A stretch of 64,000 bases of DNA from Hymenobacter wooponensis (lineage in GTDB: Bacteria > Bacteroidota > Bacteroidia > Cytophagales > Hymenobacteraceae), in NCBI RefSeq assembly GCF_004745865.1, contig NZ_SRKZ01000010.1:1-64000 (forward strand), given 5' to 3'. A model generated the notes under the pieces. That model had not been told where the DNA came from and made no database searches. It was given only the letters and a program-made list of their open reading frames with translations. Position 1 is the stretch's first letter. Every line of letters begins with the position of its first letter. This document shows positions 43,192 through 51,086 of the stretch, in pieces. The position numbers were made by a program, and so were the translations under genes.

Positions 43192-44970
43192 ATGACAACT
43201 CGCGGTAAAATTGTACTGGGTGCCCTCATTGTGGCGCTCCTGTACTTCGGCATCAACAAAGTGGTGTCGAGTGGTTTAGTCTTCAAAAAAGCGGCTACTG
43301 AATCGGTGCTGCTGAACTCTATTGAGCTGCCCACCGCTACGGCCGGGGCCCGCTCTACTACGGTGGTGCCGCTGGCCCCGCTGCCCGGCACAGTGGCGGT
43401 TGGTAAAGGCTCGCCCATTGTGTGGGAAGTAATGGCCTGGAACAGCCAGATGGCCGGGATGCTGGCCAACGGCGGCCCCCGCACCACCCAGGGCTCCAGC
43501 ATGGCCGCCAACGGCCTAGATATGCAGATTGTGCGCCAGGACGACGTAGCCAAAATGCAGGCCGACCTGGTAAAAAACGCCCTAGATCTGCAGAACAACC
43601 CCGCCACCCCGGGCCTGCTGGTGAGCATTATGGGCGACGGGCTGCCGGCCTTCTCAGCGGTGCAGGCCCAGCTGGAAAAGGCAGGCACTGGCCTCCAGAT
43701 CATCCCCTACAGCGTGGGCAAATCGTACGGCGAAGACAAGCTGATGGGCCCCAAGGAATGGCTTGATAAACCGAAAGCGGCCCTGGGCAAAACCATTGCC
43801 TGCTACCTGCGCGACGGCGACCAGAACATTGCCCTGAAGTGGTGCGCCGACAACGGCTTAAAAGTCAACCCCGACGAAACTACCTACGACCCCGAGGCCG
43901 TGAACTTCATGGCTGCCAACGACTTCCTGGCTGCCGCCGAGAAGTATATCATCGGCAAGCCCGAAGCCCGCACCAAAGTGGTAAACGGCAAAGACACCGG
44001 CGTGAAAGTAGACGTGGTGGCCGACGCCGTAGCCACCTGGACTCCCGGCGACGTGAACATTGCCAAGCAGAAAGGTGGCCTAGTGAACATTGTTTCCACG
44101 AAAGACTACTCGAACCAGATGCCCAATATTATGGTGACCACCAAGCGCTGGTACCAGGCCCACACCAAGGAGGTGGAAAGCCTGATTACGGCCCTGGCCG
44201 TAGCCGGCGACCAAGTGAAAGCCCACCCCGAAGCCCTGGAGCGCGCCGCCGATATCTCGGCCACCGTGTACGGCGACCGGGACAAGAACGGCGCCTACTG
44301 GCTGCGCTACTACAAGGGCGTGAGCGAAGCAGACCGCAACGGCGAGGTGGTGGAACTAGGCGGCAGCAAGGCCTTCAACTTCTCCGATAACCTGACCCTG
44401 TTTGGCCTGAACGAAGGCGGCACCAACATCTACGCCTCGGTGTACAAGACCTTCGGCGACGTGCAAAGCAAGCTCTACCCTAAGGAATTGCCCACCTATG
44501 AGCCCCTCGACAACATGCTGGACCTGACCGTGCTTCGCAAGCTGCAAGGCAAATACCAGGGCAAAACCCTGGCCCCTGCCGAAACCCAGCAGTTTGCCGC
44601 TGATGATGAAATCCGCCAGAGCGTAAGCCGCCGGGCCTGGAACATTGAGTTCAACACCGGCCAGAGCTCCTTCACCCCCGCCGCCGAACGTCAGCTCTCG
44701 AAGCTTTTTGATGACTTAGTAGTAGCTGGCAGCCTGAAAGTAGCCGTGCACGGCCACACCGATAACACCGGTGACCCGCAGCGCAACCAGCAGCTCTCCG
44801 AAGCCCGCGCCCTGGCCGTGGAGCAGTGGCTGGAGCAGAAAAGCGCCAGCGCCTTCCCCACCGGCCGCATCCAAGTGTACGCCCACGGCGCCACCGAGCC
44901 AGTAGCCCCCAACGATACCCCCCTCGGCAAAGCCCAGAACCGCCGCGTGGAAATCGTGCTCGGCAACTAA
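43192..44970 (+). CDS. ABC substrate-binding domain fused to an OmpA peptidoglycan-binding domain
   Basis: The 592-residue protein has an uncleaved-looking N-terminal anchor (IVLGALIVALLYFGINKVV, about 6-24). A periplasmic-binding-protein fold of the NMT1/SsuA-phosphate type covers about 60-460 (SPIVWEVMAWNSQMAGML; GLVNIVSTKDYSNQMPNIMV). The C-terminal OmpA domain (about 485-592) has FNTGQSSFTPAAERQL, VHGHTDNTGDPQRN, LSEARALAVEQWL and NRRVEIVL, with the Asp and Arg that hold diaminopimelate. The binding domain would therefore be tethered to both the inner membrane and the cell wall. It presumably feeds the permease and ATPase encoded next. Ligand unknown. Confidence 0.88.
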   Translation: MTTRGKIVLGALIVALLYFGINKVVSSGLVFKKAATESVLLNSIELPTATAGARSTTVVPLAPLPGTVAVGKGSPIVWEVMAWNSQMAGMLANGGPRTTQGSSMAANGLDMQIVRQDDVAKMQADLVKNALDLQNNPATPGLLVSIMGDGLPAFSAVQAQLEKAGTGLQIIPYSVGKSYGEDKLMGPKEWLDKPKAALGKTIACYLRDGDQNIALKWCADNGLKVNPDETTYDPEAVNFMAANDFLAAAEKYIIGKPEARTKVVNGKDTGVKVDVVADAVATWTPGDVNIAKQKGGLVNIVSTKDYSNQMPNIMVTTKRWYQAHTKEVESLITALAVAGDQVKAHPEALERAADISATVYGDRDKNGAYWLRYYKGVSEADRNGEVVELGGSKAFNFSDNLTLFGLNEGGTNIYASVYKTFGDVQSKLYPKELPTYEPLDNMLDLTVLRKLQGKYQGKTLAPAETQQFAADDEIRQSVSRRAWNIEFNTGQSSFTPAAERQLSKLFDDLVVAGSLKVAVHGHTDNTGDPQRNQQLSEARALAVEQWLEQKSASAFPTGRIQVYAHGATEPVAPNDTPLGKAQNRRVEIVLGN

Positions 44971-45056
44971 TTCCAGCGTCGAGCCCCACTCCGGCACTAT
45001 CTGTAACGTGACCTATCCTATCAGCTAATTCATAGTGAATCATTCCGCATAGCCAC

Positions 45057-45087
45057 GAAGAAGTCCCGCACGTAGCGGGGCTTCTTC
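45057..45087 (+). terminator. hairpin after the OmpA-fused binding protein gene
   Basis: GAAGAAGTCCCGC and GCGGGGCTTCTTC form a 13-base stem with one wobble pair and a five-base loop, without a long T-run. It could attenuate transcription into the permease gene or protect the 3' end. Confidence 0.6.
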
Positions 45088-45128
45088 CGGCCGCGCGGTT
45101 CTCTTACCTCTCCTCACTCCCTCTCACC

Positions 45129-45905
45129 ATGAAAGAGCTTTTTTCGCCGAATGCCCGGCCCCGCCGCGTGGTGTTTACCACCATGGTAGCGGCGCAAATC
45201 ATGCTGCTGCTGTTGCTGTGGGCCTTTTACCCCATGCAGATGCTGCCTTCGCTGGGCGCAGTGCTGCGGGCCTTAAGCGAGCTGACCACCAGCCAAGGCC
45301 TGATTCCGGAGCTGTGGGCCAGCATGACGACGGCCCTGCAGTCGCTGGCCGTGGCTACTGGCCTAGCGCTGCTGATTTCCTACCTCACGGCGCTGCCTTT
45401 CTTCCGGCCCATTGCCTATGCGGCCTCCAAGATGCGCTACCTCACCCTCACGGGCCTCACGTTTTTCATGGCCATTCTGCTCAGCTCGGGCCATGAAGTG
45501 AAGCTCACGGTCCTGATTTTCGCCACCACGGTCTACCTCGTAACCGGCATGACCAGCGTGATACTCACCACCACGCAGGAGGAAATGGACCACGCCCGCA
45601 CCTTGGGTATGAGCGAGTGGCGCAGCTTCTGGGAAGTAGTCGTGCTGGGCAAGCTAGACGATATGCTGGAGGTAGTGCGCCAGAACTTTGCCATAATCTG
45701 GACAATGATAACCCTGGTGGAAACGCTCTACCAATCAGAAGGCGGCATAGGCCTATTGCTTTACAAGCAAAACCGCTACCTCCACCTTGATGGCGTAGTA
45801 GCCATCCAGCTGGTCATCCTTGCCACCGGTGCCCTCCAGGACTACCTCTTCGGCCTACTCCGCCGCGTGTTCTTCCCCTATTCTGAGCTGACCACAGCGC
45901 GGTAA
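45129..45905 (+). CDS. ABC transporter permease (SsuC/TauC-like)
   Basis: The 258-residue integral membrane protein has about six hydrophobic helices, starting VVFTTMVAAQIMLLLLLWAF. The binding-protein-dependent permease (EAA-like) loop lies at EEMDHARTLGMSEWRSFWEV, which contacts the ATPase. Length and layout match nitrate/sulfonate/taurine permeases. With the preceding tethered binding protein and the following ATPase it forms a complete ABC importer. A family B repeat pair separates it from the ATPase gene. Confidence 0.9.
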   Translation: MKELFSPNARPRRVVFTTMVAAQIMLLLLLWAFYPMQMLPSLGAVLRALSELTTSQGLIPELWASMTTALQSLAVATGLALLISYLTALPFFRPIAYAASKMRYLTLTGLTFFMAILLSSGHEVKLTVLIFATTVYLVTGMTSVILTTTQEEMDHARTLGMSEWRSFWEVVVLGKLDDMLEVVRQNFAIIWTMITLVETLYQSEGGIGLLLYKQNRYLHLDGVVAIQLVILATGALQDYLFGLLRRVFFPYSELTTAR

Positions 45906-45910
45906 TCAGG

Positions 45911-46052
45911 CACGAGCACGATGTAGAGACGCGACACTTCGCGTCTCGGCGTTGCTGAGGTTGTTTATCCTGCATCGTTCTAGGCCAGGCTTTCACGCCT
46001 TATCGTTCTGGCGCCGAGACGCGAAGTGTCGCGTCTCTACATCGTGCTCGTG
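45911..46052. repeat. family B REP pair (BIME-like) between permease and ATPase genes
   Basis: Exact inverted arms of 41 bases lie at 45911-45951 and 46012-46052. Each arm contains a complete small hairpin (GAGACGCGA / TCGCGTCTC). A CTAGGCC word lies in the 60-base centre. The first arm begins six bases after the permease stop codon. Confidence 0.93.
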
Positions 46053-46111
46053 TCAGCATAACCATTCCTCTTTCAAACTCACTACTTCACCAACTCACTA
46101 CTTCACCGCTC

Positions 46112-46933
46112 ATGACTCCCTATTTCTATAAAGCCCCGGTACTTACGCTGGAAGGCATTTCTATGACGTTTGAGGGCGAAGTCATTCTGCGCGACATCAA
46201 CGCCCAGGTGCTCGACGTGTGCCGGCCCGACATGAACCAGGGGCAGGTGGTGGGCTTCTACGGCCGCTCGGGCATGGGTAAATCGGTGTTGTGCCGGATT
46301 CTGGCTGGCCTGATGGCCCCAACTACTGGCCGGGTGCTGGTAGGCGAGCAGCAGGAACCCGTAACGCCCGGCGCCGTTGGCTTCGTGCAGCAGCGTTACC
46401 CCCTGTTCAACCACCGCACCCTGCACGACAACCTGCTGGTAGCTGCCAGCCGCAAATACGCCCCCGAAGAAGCTCAGCAACAGACCGAAACTTACCTGGA
46501 GCGGTTCCAGCTCACGGCGCACCGTAAAAAGTACCCTGCCCACCTCTCCGGCGGCCAGCGCCAACGCGCCGCTATTGCTCAGCAGCTCCTCTGCTCCGAC
46601 CACCTCATCTTGCTGGATGAGCCTTTCTCCGGCCTCGATGTGGCCATGATCGGCGAAGTGAAGAAGATCATCCTCGAAGTCACGACCATGGATGAGCTCA
46701 ACACCGTCGTCATCGTCTCCCACGACATTGCCACCACCACCGCCCTCTGCGACCGGCTTTGGCTACTAGGCTACGAGCGGGACACCAACGGCCAACTCAT
46801 CCCCGGTGCCACCATCACCGCGGACCACCAATACAACCTCGCGGAAATGGGCCTAGCCTGGCACGAAAACGTGGAAGCCGAACCAGAATTTGCTCGCTTT
46901 GTGGAGCATATTAAGGATGAAATCAGAATGTAG
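46112..46933 (+). CDS. ABC transporter ATP-binding protein
   Basis: The 273-residue ATPase has Walker A in GFYGRSGMGKSVLCRIL (about residue 46), the Q-loop in VGFVQQRYPL, the signature LSGGQRQRAAIAQQL, Walker B LILLDEPFSGLD and the switch His in VIVSHDIATT. It resembles SsuB/TauB-type importers. A C-terminal extension of about 40 residues (DHQYNLAEMGLAWHENV) follows the domain. It powers the permease encoded 200 bases upstream. The insert CRPDMNQGQ before Walker A is unusual. Confidence 0.93.
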   Translation: MTPYFYKAPVLTLEGISMTFEGEVILRDINAQVLDVCRPDMNQGQVVGFYGRSGMGKSVLCRILAGLMAPTTGRVLVGEQQEPVTPGAVGFVQQRYPLFNHRTLHDNLLVAASRKYAPEEAQQQTETYLERFQLTAHRKKYPAHLSGGQRQRAAIAQQLLCSDHLILLDEPFSGLDVAMIGEVKKIILEVTTMDELNTVVIVSHDIATTTALCDRLWLLGYERDTNGQLIPGATITADHQYNLAEMGLAWHENVEAEPEFARFVEHIKDEIRM

Positions 46934-47045
46934 AGACGCGACACTTCGCGTCTCGGCGTTGAACAATTAATATTGCTATTAATCAAGAAAGACGCTCTAG
47001 GCCAGTAGTTCAACGCCGAGACGCGAAGTGTCGCGTCTCTACATT
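46927..47045. repeat. family B REP pair between ATPase gene and RAYT gene
   Basis: Exact 38-base inverted arms lie at 46927-46964 and 47008-47045, each with an internal nine-base-stem hairpin. The first arm overlaps the last codons and stop of the ATPase gene. The second ends ten bases before the transposase ATG, as expected for REP sequences flanking a RAYT. Confidence 0.93.
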
Positions 47046-47055
47046 TGCAATTCTT

Positions 47056-47610
47056 ATGGCCAATTTCTACCGTGACCAGTACCGCATTCCTTCGACTCGG
47101 CTTGCCGGCTATAATTATGGGCAAAGCGGAGCCTATTTCATTACGATATGCACCAAAAACCGACAACCATATTTTGGCACCTTAGAAGTACCGAATGGCA
47201 GTTGGGATAATGCTTTTTTGCGCTCTACTACCCTAGGTTTAAAGGCGGCAGAATGTTGGGCTGCAATTCCTCAGTTTGCCTCGTTTGTTCGGCTGGATGC
47301 GTTTATACTTATGCCGGATCACCTGCATGGTGTTCTCATTTTTGATAAAGAAGATAGCGCGCCACTCGCGTCTGATTATGATAACCGTTTCGGACCGCAA
47401 TCCGGCAACCTGGCTTCCGTATTGCGAGGGTTCAAGTCAGCAGTAACCACCTATGCACGGCACCACGATCTGGAATTTCAATGGCAGGCTCGGTTTCACG
47501 ATCGGGTGATTCGCAATGAAACTGAACTGGAAAAGATTCGCCATTATATCGTCACTAACCCAACCCGCTGGGAAAAGGAACATGATAATGGCGAGGGCCT
47601 TTATCGCTGA
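47056..47610 (+). CDS. REP-associated tyrosine transposase (RAYT, Y1/HUH family)
   Basis: The 184-residue protein has the Y1 transposase core: GAYFITICTKNRQPYFG at the start, the HUH motif in MPDHLHGVL (about residues 86-94) and the catalytic Tyr in KIRHYIVTNPTRW (about 164). RFHDRVIRNETEL is typical of the RAYT/YafM branch. Such enzymes nick and join single-stranded DNA at REP hairpins and are thought to spread REP sequences. It is flanked by family B hairpins on both sides: the pair ending at 47045 and a single hairpin at 47632. All catalytic residues are present, so it may be active. It lies inside an otherwise co-directional transporter and regulator locus. Confidence 0.93.
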   Translation: MANFYRDQYRIPSTRLAGYNYGQSGAYFITICTKNRQPYFGTLEVPNGSWDNAFLRSTTLGLKAAECWAAIPQFASFVRLDAFILMPDHLHGVLIFDKEDSAPLASDYDNRFGPQSGNLASVLRGFKSAVTTYARHHDLEFQWQARFHDRVIRNETELEKIRHYIVTNPTRWEKEHDNGEGLYR

Positions 47611-47631
47611 GTCCATGATTTGACCAATGAA

Positions 47632-47667
47632 CGATGTAGAGACGCGACACTTCGCGTCTCTACATCG
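47632..47667. repeat. family B single palindromic hairpin downstream of RAYT
   Basis: GATGTAGAGACGCGA and TCGCGTCTCTACATC form a perfect 15-base stem with loop CACT. This is the symmetrical form of the REP unit. A promoter-like box starts four bases after it. Confidence 0.92.
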
Positions 47668-47670
47668 TGC

Positions 47671-47678
47671 TACTTTTG
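47671..47678 (+). promoter_or_regulatory. candidate -7 box of the sigma-54 regulator gene (TACTTTTG)
   Basis: TACTTTTG matches TAnnTTTG and lies about 24 bases before the ATG at 47702, directly after a family B hairpin, so any -33 contact would fall within the repeat. Confidence 0.45.
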
Positions 47679-47701
47679 CCCCGTACCTACTTATCACCAC
47701 G

Positions 47702-49069
47702 ATGCCTACCGGAACACTCCTACTCATTGATGACGAACCGCGCTTGCGCCAACTGCTGGCGCGGGTGCTGGAGCTGGAGGGCTACACCATTCTGCAGGCG
47801 CCCGATGCCCGTCGTGGCCTGGAGTTGCTGGAGCAGCACGCGGAGGAGGTGTTGGTGGTAATATCTGACGTGAAGCTGCCCGACGCCAACGGCGTGGAGC
47901 TTCTGCCCCGCCTCAAGGCCAAATCTCCCGACTGCGAAATCATCCTGCTAACCGCGTTCGGCACCATTGCCGATGGCGTGAAGGCTATGAAGCAGGGCGC
48001 CTTCGACTACCTGACCAAGGGCGACTTCGAGCAGCAGCTGGTAGTGGTGGTAGATCGGGCCGCGGAGAAGTCGAGGCTGCGGCGGCGGGTGACGGAGCTG
48101 GAGCGCCGCGTAGGCCATCGCCACAGCTTTAGCTCCATGATTGGCAGCTCCCCGGCCCTACGTCGGGCCCAGAGCCTGGGCGAGCAGGTAGCGGCCACTG
48201 ATAGCACCGTGCTGCTGGAGGGGCCTACGGGCTCGGGCAAGGAGCTGTTTGCGCAGGCCATTCATGAGGCCTCGCCGCGGAAGCTGAAGTCGTTTGTGGC
48301 GGTGAACTGCAGCGCGTTTCCGCGGGAGCTGCTGGAATCGGAGCTGTTTGGGTACAAGAAGGGTGCCTTTACCGGCGCCCTCACTGATAAGCGTGGGCTG
48401 CTGGAAGAAGCCAACGGCGGCACCTTGTTTCTGGATGAGATTGGGGAGCTGGAGCTGAATGTGCAGGCCAAGTTTCTGCGGGTACTTGAGCTGCAGCAGT
48501 TCACCAAGCTCGGCGACACCAAGCCCACCAACGTGAACGTGCGCCTGGTGGCGGCCACCAACCGCAACCTCAAGCACGAAGCCACGGAAGGCCGCTTCCG
48601 CCCCGATTTGTACTACCGTCTGTCGGTTTTCACCATCAATGTGCCGCCGCTCAAAGACCGGGCGACGGACGTTCCGGCCCTGGCTGATTTCTTCCTGCAG
48701 TACTTCGCGGCCAAGCTGAGCAAGCGCCTGCCGGGCCTGGAAGACGAGTGCCTGCGCCTGTTGCAGCGCTACGAGTGGCCTGGCAACGTGCGGGAGCTAA
48801 AAAACGTGCTGGAGCGCGCCGCCATCCTCGCCCCCGCCGACCAGCCCCTGTCCGCCGCCTATCTCCCCGACGAGTTCCACGCCCTGCTCGCGCCGGCCAC
48901 TACTGGCACCCCCAGCCCCGACGACTGCACCCTGCGCGCCGTGGAGGCCCGCCACATTCAGCAGCAGCTCCACAAAGCCCAGGGCAACAAAACCGAAGCC
49001 GCCCGCCAGCTCGGCATCGGCCTCACCACCCTCTACCGCAAACTCCAGGAGTACGGCCTACAGGCCTAG
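47702..49069 (+). CDS. sigma-54-dependent response regulator (NtrC family)
   Basis: The 455-residue protein has an N-terminal receiver domain (LLLIDDEPRLRQLL, phosphoacceptor Asp in VVISDVKLPDANG at about 53). The AAA+ domain shows Walker A EGPTGSGKELFAQA, the sigma-54 contact loop GAFTGA, Walker B GTLFLDEIGEL and the arginine-finger region. It ends in a Fis-type helix-turn-helix (NKTEAARQLGIGLTTLYRKL). It activates sigma-54 promoters in an ATP-dependent way after phosphorylation. The sensor kinase 200 bases downstream is its likely partner. The stop codon lies within a GGCCTAG word. By position it may control the PspA-like/ABC locus just upstream. Confidence 0.95.
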   Translation: MPTGTLLLIDDEPRLRQLLARVLELEGYTILQAPDARRGLELLEQHAEEVLVVISDVKLPDANGVELLPRLKAKSPDCEIILLTAFGTIADGVKAMKQGAFDYLTKGDFEQQLVVVVDRAAEKSRLRRRVTELERRVGHRHSFSSMIGSSPALRRAQSLGEQVAATDSTVLLEGPTGSGKELFAQAIHEASPRKLKSFVAVNCSAFPRELLESELFGYKKGAFTGALTDKRGLLEEANGGTLFLDEIGELELNVQAKFLRVLELQQFTKLGDTKPTNVNVRLVAATNRNLKHEATEGRFRPDLYYRLSVFTINVPPLKDRATDVPALADFFLQYFAAKLSKRLPGLEDECLRLLQRYEWPGNVRELKNVLERAAILAPADQPLSAAYLPDEFHALLAPATTGTPSPDDCTLRAVEARHIQQQLHKAQGNKTEAARQLGIGLTTLYRKLQEYGLQA

Positions 49070-49086
49070 AAAACAGTTCTGCTGGC

Positions 49087-49221
49087 GGTACCCAATGTAG
49101 AGACGCGTATTCGCGTCTCAATCGTTGCTGAGGTTGTTTACCACGCTTCATTCTAGGCCACTTGTGCAACGTGTTTCGTTCTGGCGCCGAGACGCGAATA
49201 CGCGTCTCTACATTGGGTACC
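49087..49221. repeat. family B REP pair between regulator and kinase genes
   Basis: Exact 33-base inverted arms at 49087-49119 and 49189-49221 carry a variant hairpin (GAGACGCG-TATT-CGCGTCTC). Central bases contain CTAGGCC. The different tip compared with the pairs at 45.9 and 46.9 kb, changed on both arms, suggests compensatory change or a distinct sub-family. Confidence 0.92.
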
Positions 49222-49275
49222 ATTCTCGCCTCCTGTTCCCTACCTCGCGGTCTTGCCACACATGGCACTTTCATC

Positions 49276-51045
49276 ATGACCTTAAAAAACAAAATCCGCG
49301 CTAGTTTAATAGCTATGCTGCTGTTGCTGCTAGGCCTAGGGAGTTACGCTTTTCTGACCATTCAGCGGCTGGAACACGACGCCCACGCCTTGCAGCAGGC
49401 CAACTTGGCTTCTGTGGAATACGGCGTGACTATGCTCAGTGCAGTGGAAAGGCTGGAAGATGCGCCTACTGCCTCGGCGCTTCTGGCGGACTTCCGGCGC
49501 GCCCTCACCCGCGAAACGGCCAACATCACGGAGCCGGGCGAACTGGCCGCCGTCGACCAGCTTGCCCAACACCTAACCGACTATCAGCGCCTCGTGGACG
49601 CGCGGGCTCCCGCTACTGAGTTAGCCCCAGCGCTACGCCGGCTTCGCACCAGCACCCAGCGCATTATCAGCCTGAACACGCGCTCCTTCAATACGCACAC
49701 CCAACGAGCCGCCGCCTATGCACGCCATGCGCGGCGCACCGTGCTCAATTTTATCGGGCTGAGTGTGCTGGTAGCTCTCGTGCTGGTTATCCGTATGCCC
49801 AAGGAAGTGCTGCGGCCTCTCCGCCGCCTTCGGGCCGATGTGGAGGAGGTGGCCAGCCCGGGCCCCGCCACCCAGGTTCCCATCACCAAAAACGATGAAG
49901 TGGGGGCCGTAGCCCTGGCACTGAACCGGGCCTTTGGGTACATGCAAGACCAGCGCAGCGCCACCCGCGTAGCCCTGGCCACCGAGCGCAGCCGCCTGGA
50001 AAGCCTGGTGGAGCACCTCGATGAAGGCCTGCTCCTGCTGGATGAAACGCAGTGTGTGCTGCTCGCCAACCCCACGGCCCGGGCCTTGCTGGGCCGCTCC
50101 GCTGCCGAGCTGGTAGGCCACCAGGCGGAGGATCTGAGCCGAGAATCGGACCTGTTGCGGGAGCTGTTCCGGCCCTTGCTTGAGGGTCAGTCGGGCGATG
50201 AAACGAGTCAGTCGCCGGTGCTTACCTTTCAGCACAATGGCGAGGAAGTGTACTACCGCCTCTCCCTCAATCACATTGTTTCCTTCAATTCTGAAGCCGG
50301 CCACACCGAGTTTGCGGGCCACATCCTGTCCCTGCGCAACGTATCGGACTTCAAGAAGCTCGACCAGGTAAAGTCGAATTTCCTGGCTACAGTGTCGCAC
50401 GAGCTGAAAACCCCGCTAGCCAGTATCAACCTCAGCCTGATGCTGTTGCAGAACGAGCGCACCGACCCCGAGGAGCGCCTGCGCATCGCCGACGGCATTC
50501 GGGAGGAAACCCAGCGCCTGCTGGGTATGGTAGGCCAGTTGATTGACGTATCGAGGCTGGATGCGGGGGCCGGCATCCGGCTGGATGTACAGCCCGTGAC
50601 GCTGGCCCAGGTAGTGGCATATGCCACCGATACCGTGCAGGCCCAACTCGACGACAAGGAGCTCCGCCTGGAAACCGACCTGCCCACTGGCCTACCCGCC
50701 GCCCGCGCCGACGTAGAAAAAACCACCTGGGTACTCATCAACCTGCTGGCCAATGCTATCCGGTACTCGCCCCGTGGTTCGGCCGTGACGGTGCGCGCCA
50801 CCCAGCATCAGGAGCAGCTAGAGGTGAGCGTGCAGGACTACGGCCCAGGCATCTCCACCGAGTACCATGAGCGAATTTTTCAGCGGTTTGCGGAGGTACC
50901 CAACCCGGCCGGCCATAAAGGCGGCTCTGGCCTGGGCCTCAGTATCTCCCGCGAGTTTATCTCAGTACAAGGTGGCCGCTTGTGGGTTGAAAGTGAACCC
51001 GGCGCGGGCAGCCGCTTCCTGTTTACGCTGCCGGTGGCAGGATAG
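49276..51045 (+). CDS. membrane sensor histidine kinase with HAMP and PAS domains
   Basis: The 589-residue protein has TM1 (about 8-28, ASLIAMLLLLLGLGSYAFL) and a helical periplasmic sensor of about 125 residues. TM2 (about 155-175) and a HAMP linker follow, then a PAS domain (LDEGLLLLDETQCVLLANPTA). HisKA has its phosphoacceptor His in SHELKTPLASINLSL at about 374, and HATPase_c has NLLANAIRYSPRG, DYGPGIS and GSGLGLSIS. The sensor is of the helical, KinB-like kind. It probably phosphorylates the sigma-54 regulator encoded upstream. The start is ATG 49276. A family B pair separates the two genes. Confidence 0.94.
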   Translation: MTLKNKIRASLIAMLLLLLGLGSYAFLTIQRLEHDAHALQQANLASVEYGVTMLSAVERLEDAPTASALLADFRRALTRETANITEPGELAAVDQLAQHLTDYQRLVDARAPATELAPALRRLRTSTQRIISLNTRSFNTHTQRAAAYARHARRTVLNFIGLSVLVALVLVIRMPKEVLRPLRRLRADVEEVASPGPATQVPITKNDEVGAVALALNRAFGYMQDQRSATRVALATERSRLESLVEHLDEGLLLLDETQCVLLANPTARALLGRSAAELVGHQAEDLSRESDLLRELFRPLLEGQSGDETSQSPVLTFQHNGEEVYYRLSLNHIVSFNSEAGHTEFAGHILSLRNVSDFKKLDQVKSNFLATVSHELKTPLASINLSLMLLQNERTDPEERLRIADGIREETQRLLGMVGQLIDVSRLDAGAGIRLDVQPVTLAQVVAYATDTVQAQLDDKELRLETDLPTGLPAARADVEKTTWVLINLLANAIRYSPRGSAVTVRATQHQEQLEVSVQDYGPGISTEYHERIFQRFAEVPNPAGHKGGSGLGLSISREFISVQGGRLWVESEPGAGSRFLFTLPVAG

Positions 51046-51086
51046 ACTAGAGCCTTGTCGACTTGCTGGCTCGTGCAGAAGCGGCC

